Source: Rhizobium sp. Q54
GTDB taxonomy: Bacteria; Pseudomonadota; Alphaproteobacteria; Rhizobiales; Xanthobacteraceae
Direction: 5' to 3'
DNA: 64,000 nucleotides
Assembly: GCA_945861265.1 (NCBI GenBank)
Contig: CAMAUC010000008.1
Span: forward strand, 1 to 64,000
The translations under genes were made by a program, and so were the position numbers. The notes under the pieces are model-generated. The model was not told where the DNA came from and did no database searches. It worked only from the letters and a program-made list of their open reading frames with translations. Every line of letters begins with the position of its first letter. Within the stretch, counting starts at the first letter, position 1. Positions 56,984 to 64,000 of this stretch are shown here, one piece after another.

Positions 56984-57680
56984 GACGGACAACCTTCTCG
57001 CTCATGTCGCTCTTGTCGCTCGCGGGCCACAGCCCAGCCAGCGCCGCATCGAGCGCGGCGAAGTCGTCGATGACCGACACGGCGCCGGCCTCGTGCAGAT
57101 CGGCGACCGGATGGTAGCCCCACGATACGCCGATGGCCGACGCTTGGGCATTTCGCGCCATCGCCATATCGAACACGGTGTCGCCGATGACGACCGTATT
57201 CTCCGGCCCGATGCCGGTCTCGCGCATCGCCTCCAGCACCATGCCCGGATGAGGCTTGGACGGCGCGGTGTCGGCGGTTTGTATCGTCGCGAAAACGCCG
57301 TCGAGCGCATGGGTTTCGATCATGGCGGCGACGCCGCGCCGCGATTTGCCGGTGGCGACGCCGATCACACAATCGTCACGCCGTTGCAAACTTTCCAGCG
57401 CGTCACGCGCGCCGGGATAAAGCGGCGCTTTCCAGGTGCCAGCCGCGCGCATCGCCGTGAAGGCCTGCTTGTAGCCGATTACCAGCTCGTCGATCGGATG
57501 ATCCTCGCCGGCTGACAAGCGCTCCATCGCATTCGCCAGCGACAGGCCGATGATCGCGCGCACCGCGGCGGGCTCCGGACTGGGCAAGCCCTGCCCGCGC
57601 CAGGCCATGTCCATCGCCGCACAGATCATGTGCTGACTATCCATCAGCGTACCGTCGACATCGAAAAGGATGAGCTTCAT
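56976..57680 (-). CDS. HAD-superfamily hydrolase, phosphoglycolate-phosphatase type
   Basis: 234 residues with the four HAD motifs: FDVDGTLMDS (nucleophile and acid Asp), GVATGKSRRG, SKPHPGMVLEAM (Lys) and VIGDTVFDMAMA (Asp pair). A helical cap lies between motifs 1 and 2 (IGLSLANAMERLSAGEDHPI), as in Gph-like phosphatases. It is cytoplasmic and removes phosphate from a small substrate. No clear ribosome site precedes the ATG. It is coupled to the ATP12 gene by an eight-base overlap. Confidence 0.87.
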   Translation of the reverse strand: MKLILFDVDGTLMDSQHMICAAMDMAWRGQGLPSPEPAAVRAIIGLSLANAMERLSAGEDHPIDELVIGYKQAFTAMRAAGTWKAPLYPGARDALESLQRRDDCVIGVATGKSRRGVAAMIETHALDGVFATIQTADTAPSKPHPGMVLEAMRETGIGPENTVVIGDTVFDMAMARNAQASAIGVSWGYHPVADLHEAGAVSVIDDFAALDAALAGLWPASDKSDMSEKVVRHA

Positions 57681-58082
57681 GTGATTTTTTTACGGATGGT
57701 TTATTGCCGCGCCGGGGATGCATAGCGCCTCCCCTGCCCCAAGGGAACCTGATTGTGCGCCGCAATACATGGAGGCGATCAGCCGCAAAAAGGCCCCGCC
57801 ATGGTCAGCAAAGCGACATGCCGCGCTGCGAAAGACCGGGCATCGACATTGCGCTATATCATGGCGCACGTTGTTTCGGAGCGCGAAAAGACGCCCTGCG
57901 CATGTCGTTGAAAGATCAGCGCTATGACGGAAGGATAAGTAGCCTTGGGCGAATTCTGCTCATAATATCACCTTCGGAGTCGTGCCGGATAACAAGGCCG
58001 ACCCGGGGGAAACCGGCCCGGTGCTGGCTATAACGCGAACCGCTCGTACAGAGATCACTTGCGGCCGCGTTTTGAGAAAGCA
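57681..58082. other. 402-base intergenic region
   Basis: This gap lies between the divergent HAD-phosphatase and kor operons and so must hold promoters for both. I see a T7 run just beyond the HAD start and only short imperfect inverted repeats (CCGGG/CCCGG near 58006). No open frame, tRNA or clear riboswitch could be supported. The small ORFs here have Arg/Ser-rich, shadow-like composition. Confidence 0.5.
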
Positions 58083-59897
58083 ATGAAGAATACCGACATT
58101 TCCGACCCGCAATATTTCCACAAGGTCGTGGACTGCCAATACGCCTGTCCGGCGCACACGCCCGTTCCCGAATATATCCGCATGATCGCCGCCGGGCGTT
58201 ACGGCGACGCTTATATGGTGAACTGGAAGTCGAATGTGTTTCCGGGAATTCTCGGCCGCACCTGCGACCGCCCGTGCGAACCGGCCTGCCGGCGCGTGCG
58301 CGTCGAGGAAGAGCCTGTCGCGATCTGCCGGTTGAAGCGCGTCGCCGCCGATTTCAAGGAAGACATCACCGGGCGCATGCCCAAGCCGGCCGCGCGCCAC
58401 AACGGCAAGCGCGTCGCATTGGTTGGTGGCGGCCCCGCGTCGCTGACCGTCGCGCGCGATCTTGCGCCGCTCGGCTATAGCGTCACCGTGTTCGACGCCG
58501 ACGCCAAGGCGGGCGGCATGATCCGCACACAGATCCCGAAATTCCGCCTGCCCGATTCAGTGATCGACGAAGAGACCGATTACGTTCTCAATCTCGGCGT
58601 CGACTTCCGCGGCGGTCAGCGCATCGAATCGATGAAGGCGCTGTTGGCGCAGGACTGGGACGCGATCTTCGTCGGCACCGGCGCGCCGCGCGGCCGCGAC
58701 CTCGATATCCCCGGCCGCAAGGAAGCCGCCGCGAATATTCATATCGGCATCGACTGGCTGTCTTCCGTATCGTTCGGCCACATCAGCAAGATCGGCCGGC
58801 GCGTCATCGTGCTCGGCGGCGGCAACACGGCGATGGACTGCTGCCGTTCCTCGCGCCGGCTCGGCGGCGAGGAAGTGCAGGTCGTGGTGCGCTCCGGCTT
58901 CGACGAGATGAAGGCGTCGCCCTGGGAAAAGGAAGACGCTCAGCACGAAGGCATCCCGATTCATAATTTCCTGGTGCCGAAGGAATTCACTCACGAGAAC
59001 GGCAAGCTCACCGGCGTCATCTTTGAAAAGGTGAAGGCGGAGTTTGACGCCAAGGGCCGCCGCAAGCTGGTGAACGCCGGCGAGCCGGATCAGCATTTTC
59101 CCTGCGACGACGTGCTGGTCGCCGTCGGCCAGGAAAACGCCTTCCCCTGGATCGAGCGCGACGCCGGCATCGCCTTCGACGAATGGAACATGCCGAAGGT
59201 CGATGAGAAGACCTTCCAGTCGAGCAACCCGAAAGTGTTCTTCGGCGGCGACGCCGCCTTCGGCCCCAAGAACATCATCTGGGCGGTGGCGCATGGCCAC
59301 GAAGCCGCGGTGTCGATCGACAAGATGCTCAATGGCGAGGACATCGCCGAGCGCCCGCTGCCGGCGGTCGAGGTGATCAGCCAGAAGATGGGCATTCACG
59401 AATGGTCCTATGACAACCAGATCGATCTCGACAAGCGCTACAAGGTGCCGCATCGCGATCTCGGCATCGCGCTCAAGGATATCAAGTCCGAGGTCGAACT
59501 GGGGTTCGACGTCAATCTGGCGCTGAAAGAGGCCGGGCGTTGCCTGAATTGCGACGTGCAGACCGTGTTCAATGCGCCTTTGTGCATCGAGTGCGACGCC
59601 TGCGTCGACATCTGTCCGATGGATTGCATTACTTTCACGCCGAATGGCGAGGAAGCCGAATTGCGCACCCGCCTGACCGCTCCGGCCAAGAACCTCACTC
59701 AGGCGCTTTATGTGCAGGACGGCCTGAAGACCGGCCGCGCCATGATCAAGGATGAAGACGTCTGCCTGCATTGCGGCCTGTGCGCCGAACGCTGTCCGAC
59801 CGGCGCCTGGGACATGCAGAAATATCTGCTCGAAGTAACACACGCAGGAAGCTCATGCCGACCGCCAAATCCAGCGCAGCGCCGATCAGCCGCGTAA
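58083..59897 (+). CDS. korC: GltD-like FAD/NAD(P) oxidoreductase with C-terminal ferredoxin (KorC-like)
   Basis: 604 residues from the ATG at 58083; the tracked TTG start is unlikely. The N-terminus has the cysteine cluster DCQYACPAHT and GRTCDRPCEPACRR, as in glutamate synthase small subunits. An FAD motif VALVGGGPASLTVARDLA and an NAD(P) motif VIVLGGGNTAMDCCRSSRRL follow. The C-terminus adds two 4Fe-4S ferredoxin motifs, CIECDACVDICPMDC and CLHCGLCAERCP. It would pass electrons between ferredoxin clusters and NAD(P). From memory, it matches KorC of Thauera aromatica. Its 3' end overlaps korA by 43 bases. Confidence 0.85.
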   Translation: MKNTDISDPQYFHKVVDCQYACPAHTPVPEYIRMIAAGRYGDAYMVNWKSNVFPGILGRTCDRPCEPACRRVRVEEEPVAICRLKRVAADFKEDITGRMPKPAARHNGKRVALVGGGPASLTVARDLAPLGYSVTVFDADAKAGGMIRTQIPKFRLPDSVIDEETDYVLNLGVDFRGGQRIESMKALLAQDWDAIFVGTGAPRGRDLDIPGRKEAAANIHIGIDWLSSVSFGHISKIGRRVIVLGGGNTAMDCCRSSRRLGGEEVQVVVRSGFDEMKASPWEKEDAQHEGIPIHNFLVPKEFTHENGKLTGVIFEKVKAEFDAKGRRKLVNAGEPDQHFPCDDVLVAVGQENAFPWIERDAGIAFDEWNMPKVDEKTFQSSNPKVFFGGDAAFGPKNIIWAVAHGHEAAVSIDKMLNGEDIAERPLPAVEVISQKMGIHEWSYDNQIDLDKRYKVPHRDLGIALKDIKSEVELGFDVNLALKEAGRCLNCDVQTVFNAPLCIECDACVDICPMDCITFTPNGEEAELRTRLTAPAKNLTQALYVQDGLKTGRAMIKDEDVCLHCGLCAERCPTGAWDMQKYLLEVTHAGSSCRPPNPAQRRSAA

Positions 59898-61711
59898 ACG
59901 ACTTCGTCGTTCGCTTTGCCAACGTCAACGGCTCCGGCTCCGCCAGCGCCAATGAAATGTTCGCCCGCGCCATCATGCGCATGGGTGTGCCGGTGGCGCC
60001 GCGCAACATCTTTCCGTCGAACATTCAAGGGTTGCCGACCTGGTACGAGGTGCGCGTCACCGAGGCCAACCATCTCGGCGCGCGCGGCGGCGTCGACCTG
60101 ATGGTGGCGATGAACCCGCAGACTTTCGATAAGGACATCGCCGGCATCGAGGCCGGCGGCTATCTGTTCTACGATTCGACCAAGGAGCTGCCGGCCTCGA
60201 AATTCCGGCCCGACATCACCGTCATCGGCGTGCCGCTGACGGCGATCTGCAACCGCGAATACACCGATCCGCGCCAGCGCCAGCTGTTCAAGAACATCAT
60301 CTATATCGGCGCGCTGACCGCGCTTCTGGACATGGATGTGAAGGCGGTCGAACAACTGATCGGCGAACAATACAAGAGCAAGCCGCAGCTGATCGAACCG
60401 AACCTGAAAGCGCTCAATATCGGCCGCGACTTCGCCATCCTCAATCTGTCATGCCCGATCGGCTTGACCGTCAGGAAGGCCGACAAGGTCGGCGACCGCA
60501 TTTTCATCGAGGGCAATGCCTCGGCGGCGCTCGGCGCGGTCTATGGCGGCGCCACCGTCTGCGCCTGGTATCCGATCACTCCGTCTTCCGGCCTCGCCGA
60601 CGCTTTCACCAAGCATTGCGAAAAACTGCGCGTCGATCCGGAAACCAAGAAGGCGAAATACGCCATCGTCCAGGCCGAGGATGAACTGGCCTCGATCGGC
60701 ATGGTGATTGGAGCTGCCTGGAACGGCGCGCGCGCTTTCACGGCGACGTCCGGCCCCGGCATTTCGCTGATGCAAGAATTTATTGGGCTCGCCTATTTCG
60801 CGGAAATTCCGGCGGTGATCTTCGACGTGCAGCGCGCCGGCCCCTCGACCGGCATGCCGACGCGCACGCAGCAATGCGACATCATTTCGTGCGCTTATGC
60901 CTCGCACGGCGACACCAAGCATATCCTGTTGTTCCCGGAGAACCCGGCCGAAGCCTTCGAATTCGGCGCCATCGCCTTCGATCTCGCCGACCGCCTGCAG
61001 ACGCCGGTTTTCGTCATGCTCGATCTCGACATCGGCATGAACCATCATCTGTCGCGCCCGCTCACTTGGGACGACAGCAAGAAGTTCGACCGCGGCAAGG
61101 TGATAACGGCCGAGGAACTCGAGGCCGGCAAGGATTTCGGCCGCTATCTCGACGTCGATGGCGACGGCATTCCGTTCCGCACCTATCCCGGCACGCATCC
61201 GACCAAGGGCTCGTTCTTCACCCGTGGTACCTCGCGCGACCGCTACGCCAAATACACCGAAGAAGGCGCACCTTACGTCGACAACATGCAGCGCCTGGTG
61301 CGCAAGTTCGACACCGCCAAGGATATGGTGCCGCGCCCGCTGCAGGCCACCTCGGTCAACCAGACCAAATACGGCGTTCTGTATTTCGGCTCGACCGCGC
61401 CGGCGATGGACGAAGCCATCCACATGATCGAGGCGCGCGGCCATGCGCTCGACCGCATGCGCATCCGCGCCTTCCCGTTCCATTCGTCGGTCAACTCGTT
61501 CGTCGCCGACCACGATTTCGTTTTCGTCGTCGAGCAGAACCGCGACGCTCAACTGCGCTCGCTGATCGTCAACGAATGCGGCATCGACCCGGTGCGGCTG
61601 GTGCCGATCCTGCATTATGACGGCACGCCGATTACCGCGCGCTTTATCGCCAAAGCCATCGGCGATCATCTCGACCAGCTCAAGCTGACGCCGATGAAGG
61701 TGACCTCATGA
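59855..61711 (+). CDS. korA: 2-oxoacid:ferredoxin oxidoreductase, fused gamma-alpha subunit
   Basis: 618 residues from the ATG at 59855, which lies inside the end of korC with AGGAAG upstream. Residues 15 to about 200 form the gamma domain (NVNGSGSASANEMFARAIMR, NHLGARGGVDLMVAMNPQTF). The rest is the alpha domain, with GATVCAWYPITPSSGLADAF and GPGISLMQEFIGLAYFAEIP, then VQRAGPSTGMPTRTQQCDI. The alpha domain helps bind TPP and CoA with the beta subunit. With KorB it would oxidise a 2-oxoacid, most likely 2-oxoglutarate, to its acyl-CoA. It overlaps korB by four bases (ATGA). Confidence 0.87.
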   Translation: MPTAKSSAAPISRVNDFVVRFANVNGSGSASANEMFARAIMRMGVPVAPRNIFPSNIQGLPTWYEVRVTEANHLGARGGVDLMVAMNPQTFDKDIAGIEAGGYLFYDSTKELPASKFRPDITVIGVPLTAICNREYTDPRQRQLFKNIIYIGALTALLDMDVKAVEQLIGEQYKSKPQLIEPNLKALNIGRDFAILNLSCPIGLTVRKADKVGDRIFIEGNASAALGAVYGGATVCAWYPITPSSGLADAFTKHCEKLRVDPETKKAKYAIVQAEDELASIGMVIGAAWNGARAFTATSGPGISLMQEFIGLAYFAEIPAVIFDVQRAGPSTGMPTRTQQCDIISCAYASHGDTKHILLFPENPAEAFEFGAIAFDLADRLQTPVFVMLDLDIGMNHHLSRPLTWDDSKKFDRGKVITAEELEAGKDFGRYLDVDGDGIPFRTYPGTHPTKGSFFTRGTSRDRYAKYTEEGAPYVDNMQRLVRKFDTAKDMVPRPLQATSVNQTKYGVLYFGSTAPAMDEAIHMIEARGHALDRMRIRAFPFHSSVNSFVADHDFVFVVEQNRDAQLRSLIVNECGIDPVRLVPILHYDGTPITARFIAKAIGDHLDQLKLTPMKVTS

Positions 61712-62763
61712 CCTATCTCGCCAAGCCGAAATTCCATCATCCCGGTCTGCCGAAAAACGATCTCGGCTACACTCACCGCGATTACGAAGGCACGGTGTCG
61801 ACTTTGTGCGCCGGCTGCGGCCATGACTCGATCACCGCCGCGATCATCCAGGCCTGCTTCGAGCTGTCGATAGAGCCGCATCGCGTTGCCAAGATTTCCG
61901 GAATCGGCTGTTCGTCGAAGACGCCGACCTATTTCCTCGGCAATTCGCACGGGTTTAATTCGGTGCACGGCCGCATGCCGTCGGTGCTGACCGGAGCGAA
62001 CCTCGCCAATCGCGACCTGATCTATCTCGGTGTCTCCGGCGACGGCGATTCAGCCTCCATCGGCTTCGGCCAGTTCGCGCATGCGCTGCGGCGCGGCGTC
62101 AACATGGCCTATATCGTCGAAAACAACGGCGTCTACGGCCTGACCAAGGGCCAGTTCTCGGCCACCGCCGACCGCGGCTCGAAGTCGAAGCGCGGCGTCA
62201 CCAATACCGACAATTCCATCGATCTGGCGGCCATTGCGCTACAGCTCGGCGCCTCGTTTGTCGCCCGCTCGTTCTCCGGCGACAAGCAGCAGCTTGTGCC
62301 GATCATCAAGGCGGCGATCGCGCACAAGGGCGCCGCCTTCATCGATGTCATCTCGCCATGCGTGGCCTTCAACAACCACGCCGGCTCGACCAAGAGCTTC
62401 GATTTCGTGCGCGAGCACAACGAGGCGGTCAACCGCCTCGACGTCATTTCCGGCCGCATGCCGATCGAAGTGCAATACGCGCCCGGCCAGATCGAGATCG
62501 TCGAGCAGCATGACGGCTCGACTATCGCATTGCGCAAACTGGATGCCGATTATCAGGTGCACGACCGCGCCGCCGCGCAGGCGTTCCTCCAGCATCACGC
62601 GGCCAAGGGCCAGATCGTCACCGGCCTGTTGTATGTCGAAAAAGACGCCGACGATCTGCACGCGCATCTGCACACGGTCGACACGCCGCTCAATGCGCTG
62701 AACGAGAAGGAACTGTGCCCCGGCCAGTCCGCGCTCGACAAGTTCAACGCCAGCATGCGGTAA
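61708..62763 (+). CDS. korB: 2-oxoacid:ferredoxin oxidoreductase, beta subunit (TPP and FeS)
   Basis: 351 residues. The 4Fe-4S ligands are in LCAGCGHDS (two Cys), GIGCSSKTP and ISPCVAFNNH. The TPP site is GVSGDGDSASIGFGQFAHAL with VENNGVYGLTKGQFSATADR, as in 2-oxoglutarate oxidoreductases. The subunit carries TPP and one cluster, so with KorA and KorC it completes an electron chain from 2-oxoacid to NAD(P) or ferredoxin. The start overlaps the korA stop by ATGA. Confidence 0.9.
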   Translation: MTYLAKPKFHHPGLPKNDLGYTHRDYEGTVSTLCAGCGHDSITAAIIQACFELSIEPHRVAKISGIGCSSKTPTYFLGNSHGFNSVHGRMPSVLTGANLANRDLIYLGVSGDGDSASIGFGQFAHALRRGVNMAYIVENNGVYGLTKGQFSATADRGSKSKRGVTNTDNSIDLAAIALQLGASFVARSFSGDKQQLVPIIKAAIAHKGAAFIDVISPCVAFNNHAGSTKSFDFVREHNEAVNRLDVISGRMPIEVQYAPGQIEIVEQHDGSTIALRKLDADYQVHDRAAAQAFLQHHAAKGQIVTGLLYVEKDADDLHAHLHTVDTPLNALNEKELCPGQSALDKFNASMR

Positions 62764-62797
62764 CCCGCCGGCGCTTTAAGGGCGGGATGCGGATCGC

Positions 62798-63961
62798 TCA
62801 GGCGGCGCGCAAGTCGCCGGCGGCCGGCAACTGGCCGACCGATACCTGATTGCGGCCGGCGGCCTTGGCAGCGTAAAGCAGCCGGTCGGCGAATTCGACC
62901 AGGGCGGCCGGCTCACCTCTGAGGTTTCTGGCGGTCGCGGCGCCGATGCTGATGGTCATGCGCGGACCGGCCGGCGAACGCGGATGCGTGATGTCGGCGT
63001 GGCGCAGCGCGGCCGCGAGTTTGTTGGCCACCGCCAAGGCGCCGGCGGTGCCGATGTCGGGCATCAGCACGACGAATTCCTCGCCGCCGTAGCGCGCAAC
63101 GATATCGCCCGGCCGCTTGATCGTATCGACCAGCAATTGCGCGAGTTGGCGCAGGCAGGCATCGCCCTGCGGATGGCCGCAATGATCGTTATAGGCCTTG
63201 AAGTGGTCGACATCGATCATCAGCAGCGATAGCGGCGCGCCGGCGCGGCGGCAGCGGCGCCATTCGCGCTCCAGCGCGGCGTCGAAGCGGCGGCGGTTGG
63301 GGATGCCGGTCATCGCGTCGGTCGACAGCAAGTGGGTCATCACCAGGCCTTGCGCATATTGCATCCGCTGGCTGCGCTGCAGAGAATTGGCCGCTGTAAA
63401 GCCGAGCGCATTGGCGAGGAATACCCAGACCAGCGCGCGATAAAAAACATCGGGCGCCAACGCATCGCCGAGCACCTGCGACCACCATATCGGCGCGATA
63501 CAGGAAAAGGTGATGGCGAGCACGGTCGATCCGGTCAGCCGAAGCGGCAGATAGAGATAGATGACGAACACGATGCCGACCATCAATGTTGGCCACATTC
63601 CAATCATATCCGGGCGGAGCGTCAGCATGCCTAAGCGACCGACGATGCCGATAGCGAGGCTTGCCAGCGTCATGGCTTCGAGGAGTTGCGGCGAACGAAT
63701 GCGCGCGCCGATCGCCAAACCGACGAGCGGCAGCCAGATCAGGGTAAAGGCCTGCGCCAACGCCGCCGTATTACTGACGCCACGGCCGCAGGCGTCGAGT
63801 TCGACAAAAAAATTCAGGCCGCTGGCGACGGCGACCAGCACCAGCAGCAGGAGAACACGGCCCCGATCCTCAGGAAAACGGTGCTGCTGATAATCGCGCT
63901 CGCATTTTGGGTCCGCAAGGCGCGCGGTCCAGCGCGTCACCGCGACCGGCGTGATCGCCAC
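62798..63961 (-). CDS. Membrane-bound diguanylate cyclase (GGEEF)
   Basis: 387 residues if started at the GTG at 63961, but the frame stays open to the window edge, so the true start may lie outside. Six hydrophobic helices span about residues 35-205 (RVLLLLVLVAVASGLNFFVE first). The GGDEF domain is intact: DVDHFKAYNDHCGHPQGDAC, then RPGDIVARYGGEEFVVLMPD with the RPGD I-site five residues before GGEEF. It would make c-di-GMP and be inhibited by its product. It converges on korB with 34 bases between stops. Confidence 0.87.
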   Translation of the reverse strand: MAITPVAVTRWTARLADPKCERDYQQHRFPEDRGRVLLLLVLVAVASGLNFFVELDACGRGVSNTAALAQAFTLIWLPLVGLAIGARIRSPQLLEAMTLASLAIGIVGRLGMLTLRPDMIGMWPTLMVGIVFVIYLYLPLRLTGSTVLAITFSCIAPIWWSQVLGDALAPDVFYRALVWVFLANALGFTAANSLQRSQRMQYAQGLVMTHLLSTDAMTGIPNRRRFDAALEREWRRCRRAGAPLSLLMIDVDHFKAYNDHCGHPQGDACLRQLAQLLVDTIKRPGDIVARYGGEEFVVLMPDIGTAGALAVANKLAAALRHADITHPRSPAGPRMTISIGAATARNLRGEPAALVEFADRLLYAAKAAGRNQVSVGQLPAAGDLRAA

Positions 63962-64000
63962 GCCGACGTCATCGCGTTTAAGCCGTCCGTTTGCTGGAGA

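Noticed and set aside
57704-58033. Small ORFs between the HAD and kor genes
   Set aside because: Composition like random GC-rich frames, with no ribosome sites or motifs.
58557-59843. 428-residue minus-strand ORF
   Set aside because: Antisense shadow of korC.
60449-61669. 406-residue minus-strand ORF
   Set aside because: Antisense shadow of korA.

Overview
The window looks like chromosome from a GC-rich alphaproteobacterium of the Hyphomicrobiales (Rhizobiales), probably near Bradyrhizobiaceae/Xanthobacteraceae. The evidence is the high GC, the taxon-typical small families (DUF1236, DUF3551, GYD, CsbD, DUF599, ATP12 chaperone), orphan TctC/Bug binding proteins, a candidate Irr-type iron-control element, and short palindromic repeats of the kind scattered through those genomes. 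Genus is not resolved. No rRNA, CRISPR array, prophage or intact insertion sequence was seen. One tRNA, tRNA-Leu(GAG), is present.

Layout. 0-6 kb: a TctC gene with a partial membrane gene and a GYD gene, a lysine/alanine-rich histone H1-like protein, a binding-protein-like protein without a signal peptide, a monohaem cytochrome c and a Phe-for-Tyr SDR. 6.1-6.8 kb: a palindromic repeat beside an AT-rich membrane gene. 6.9-9 kb: methylcrotonyl-CoA carboxylase beta subunit and a RidA protein followed by two adjoining perfect palindromes. 9-11.6 kb: a run of small exported or stress proteins (DUF1236, a PPS-repeat protein, DUF3551, CsbD) separated by hairpin terminators, then a cupin. 11.5-17.5 kb: a phospholipase D-VTT fusion coupled to an endonuclease/exonuclease/phosphatase-type hydrolase, two GST paralogues (one behind a pentanucleotide repeat), rhodanese and DUF599. 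17.5-22.2 kb: YdcF, RraA-like, a queuosine-precursor transporter with QueC, and two aldo/keto reductases. 22.3-23.7 kb: cupredoxin and FTR1 iron permease behind the candidate Irr box.

24-35 kb: an exported protein coupled to an APC permease, an exported alpha/beta hydrolase, isovaleryl-CoA dehydrogenase, a GGDEF-EAL protein, MgtE, and two tandem polysaccharide deacetylases. 35-43 kb: tRNA-Leu, an orphan FliN-like protein, LipB overlapping an acylphosphatase, a gamma-glutamylcyclotransferase-like gene, propionyl-CoA carboxylase alpha, 1-Cys peroxiredoxin, a thioesterase and a DMT exporter. 43-52.9 kb: an AhpD-like protein, a lipase-like lipoprotein, an SDR, two more TctC genes, a metallo-beta-lactamase-fold protein, a 0.5 kb structured non-coding repeat, a FitA/VapB-VapC pair with a palindromic operator, and propionyl-CoA carboxylase beta. 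53-64 kb: a TPR glycosyltransferase-like protein, Dps, the ATP12 chaperone with a HAD phosphatase, a three-gene 2-oxoacid:ferredoxin oxidoreductase operon (korC-like, korA, korB), and a GGEEF diguanylate cyclase.

How the genes fit together. Pieces of branched-chain amino acid and propionate catabolism (ivd, mccB, pccA, pccB) are present but scattered. The kor operon appears to encode a self-contained electron path from a 2-oxoacid through TPP and FeS clusters to FAD/NAD(P). The cupredoxin/FTR1 pair and Dps point to managed iron uptake and storage. Two c-di-GMP proteins, an orphan FliN domain and two deacetylases suggest envelope and lifestyle control. All functional calls rest on motifs read by eye; no database search was run.
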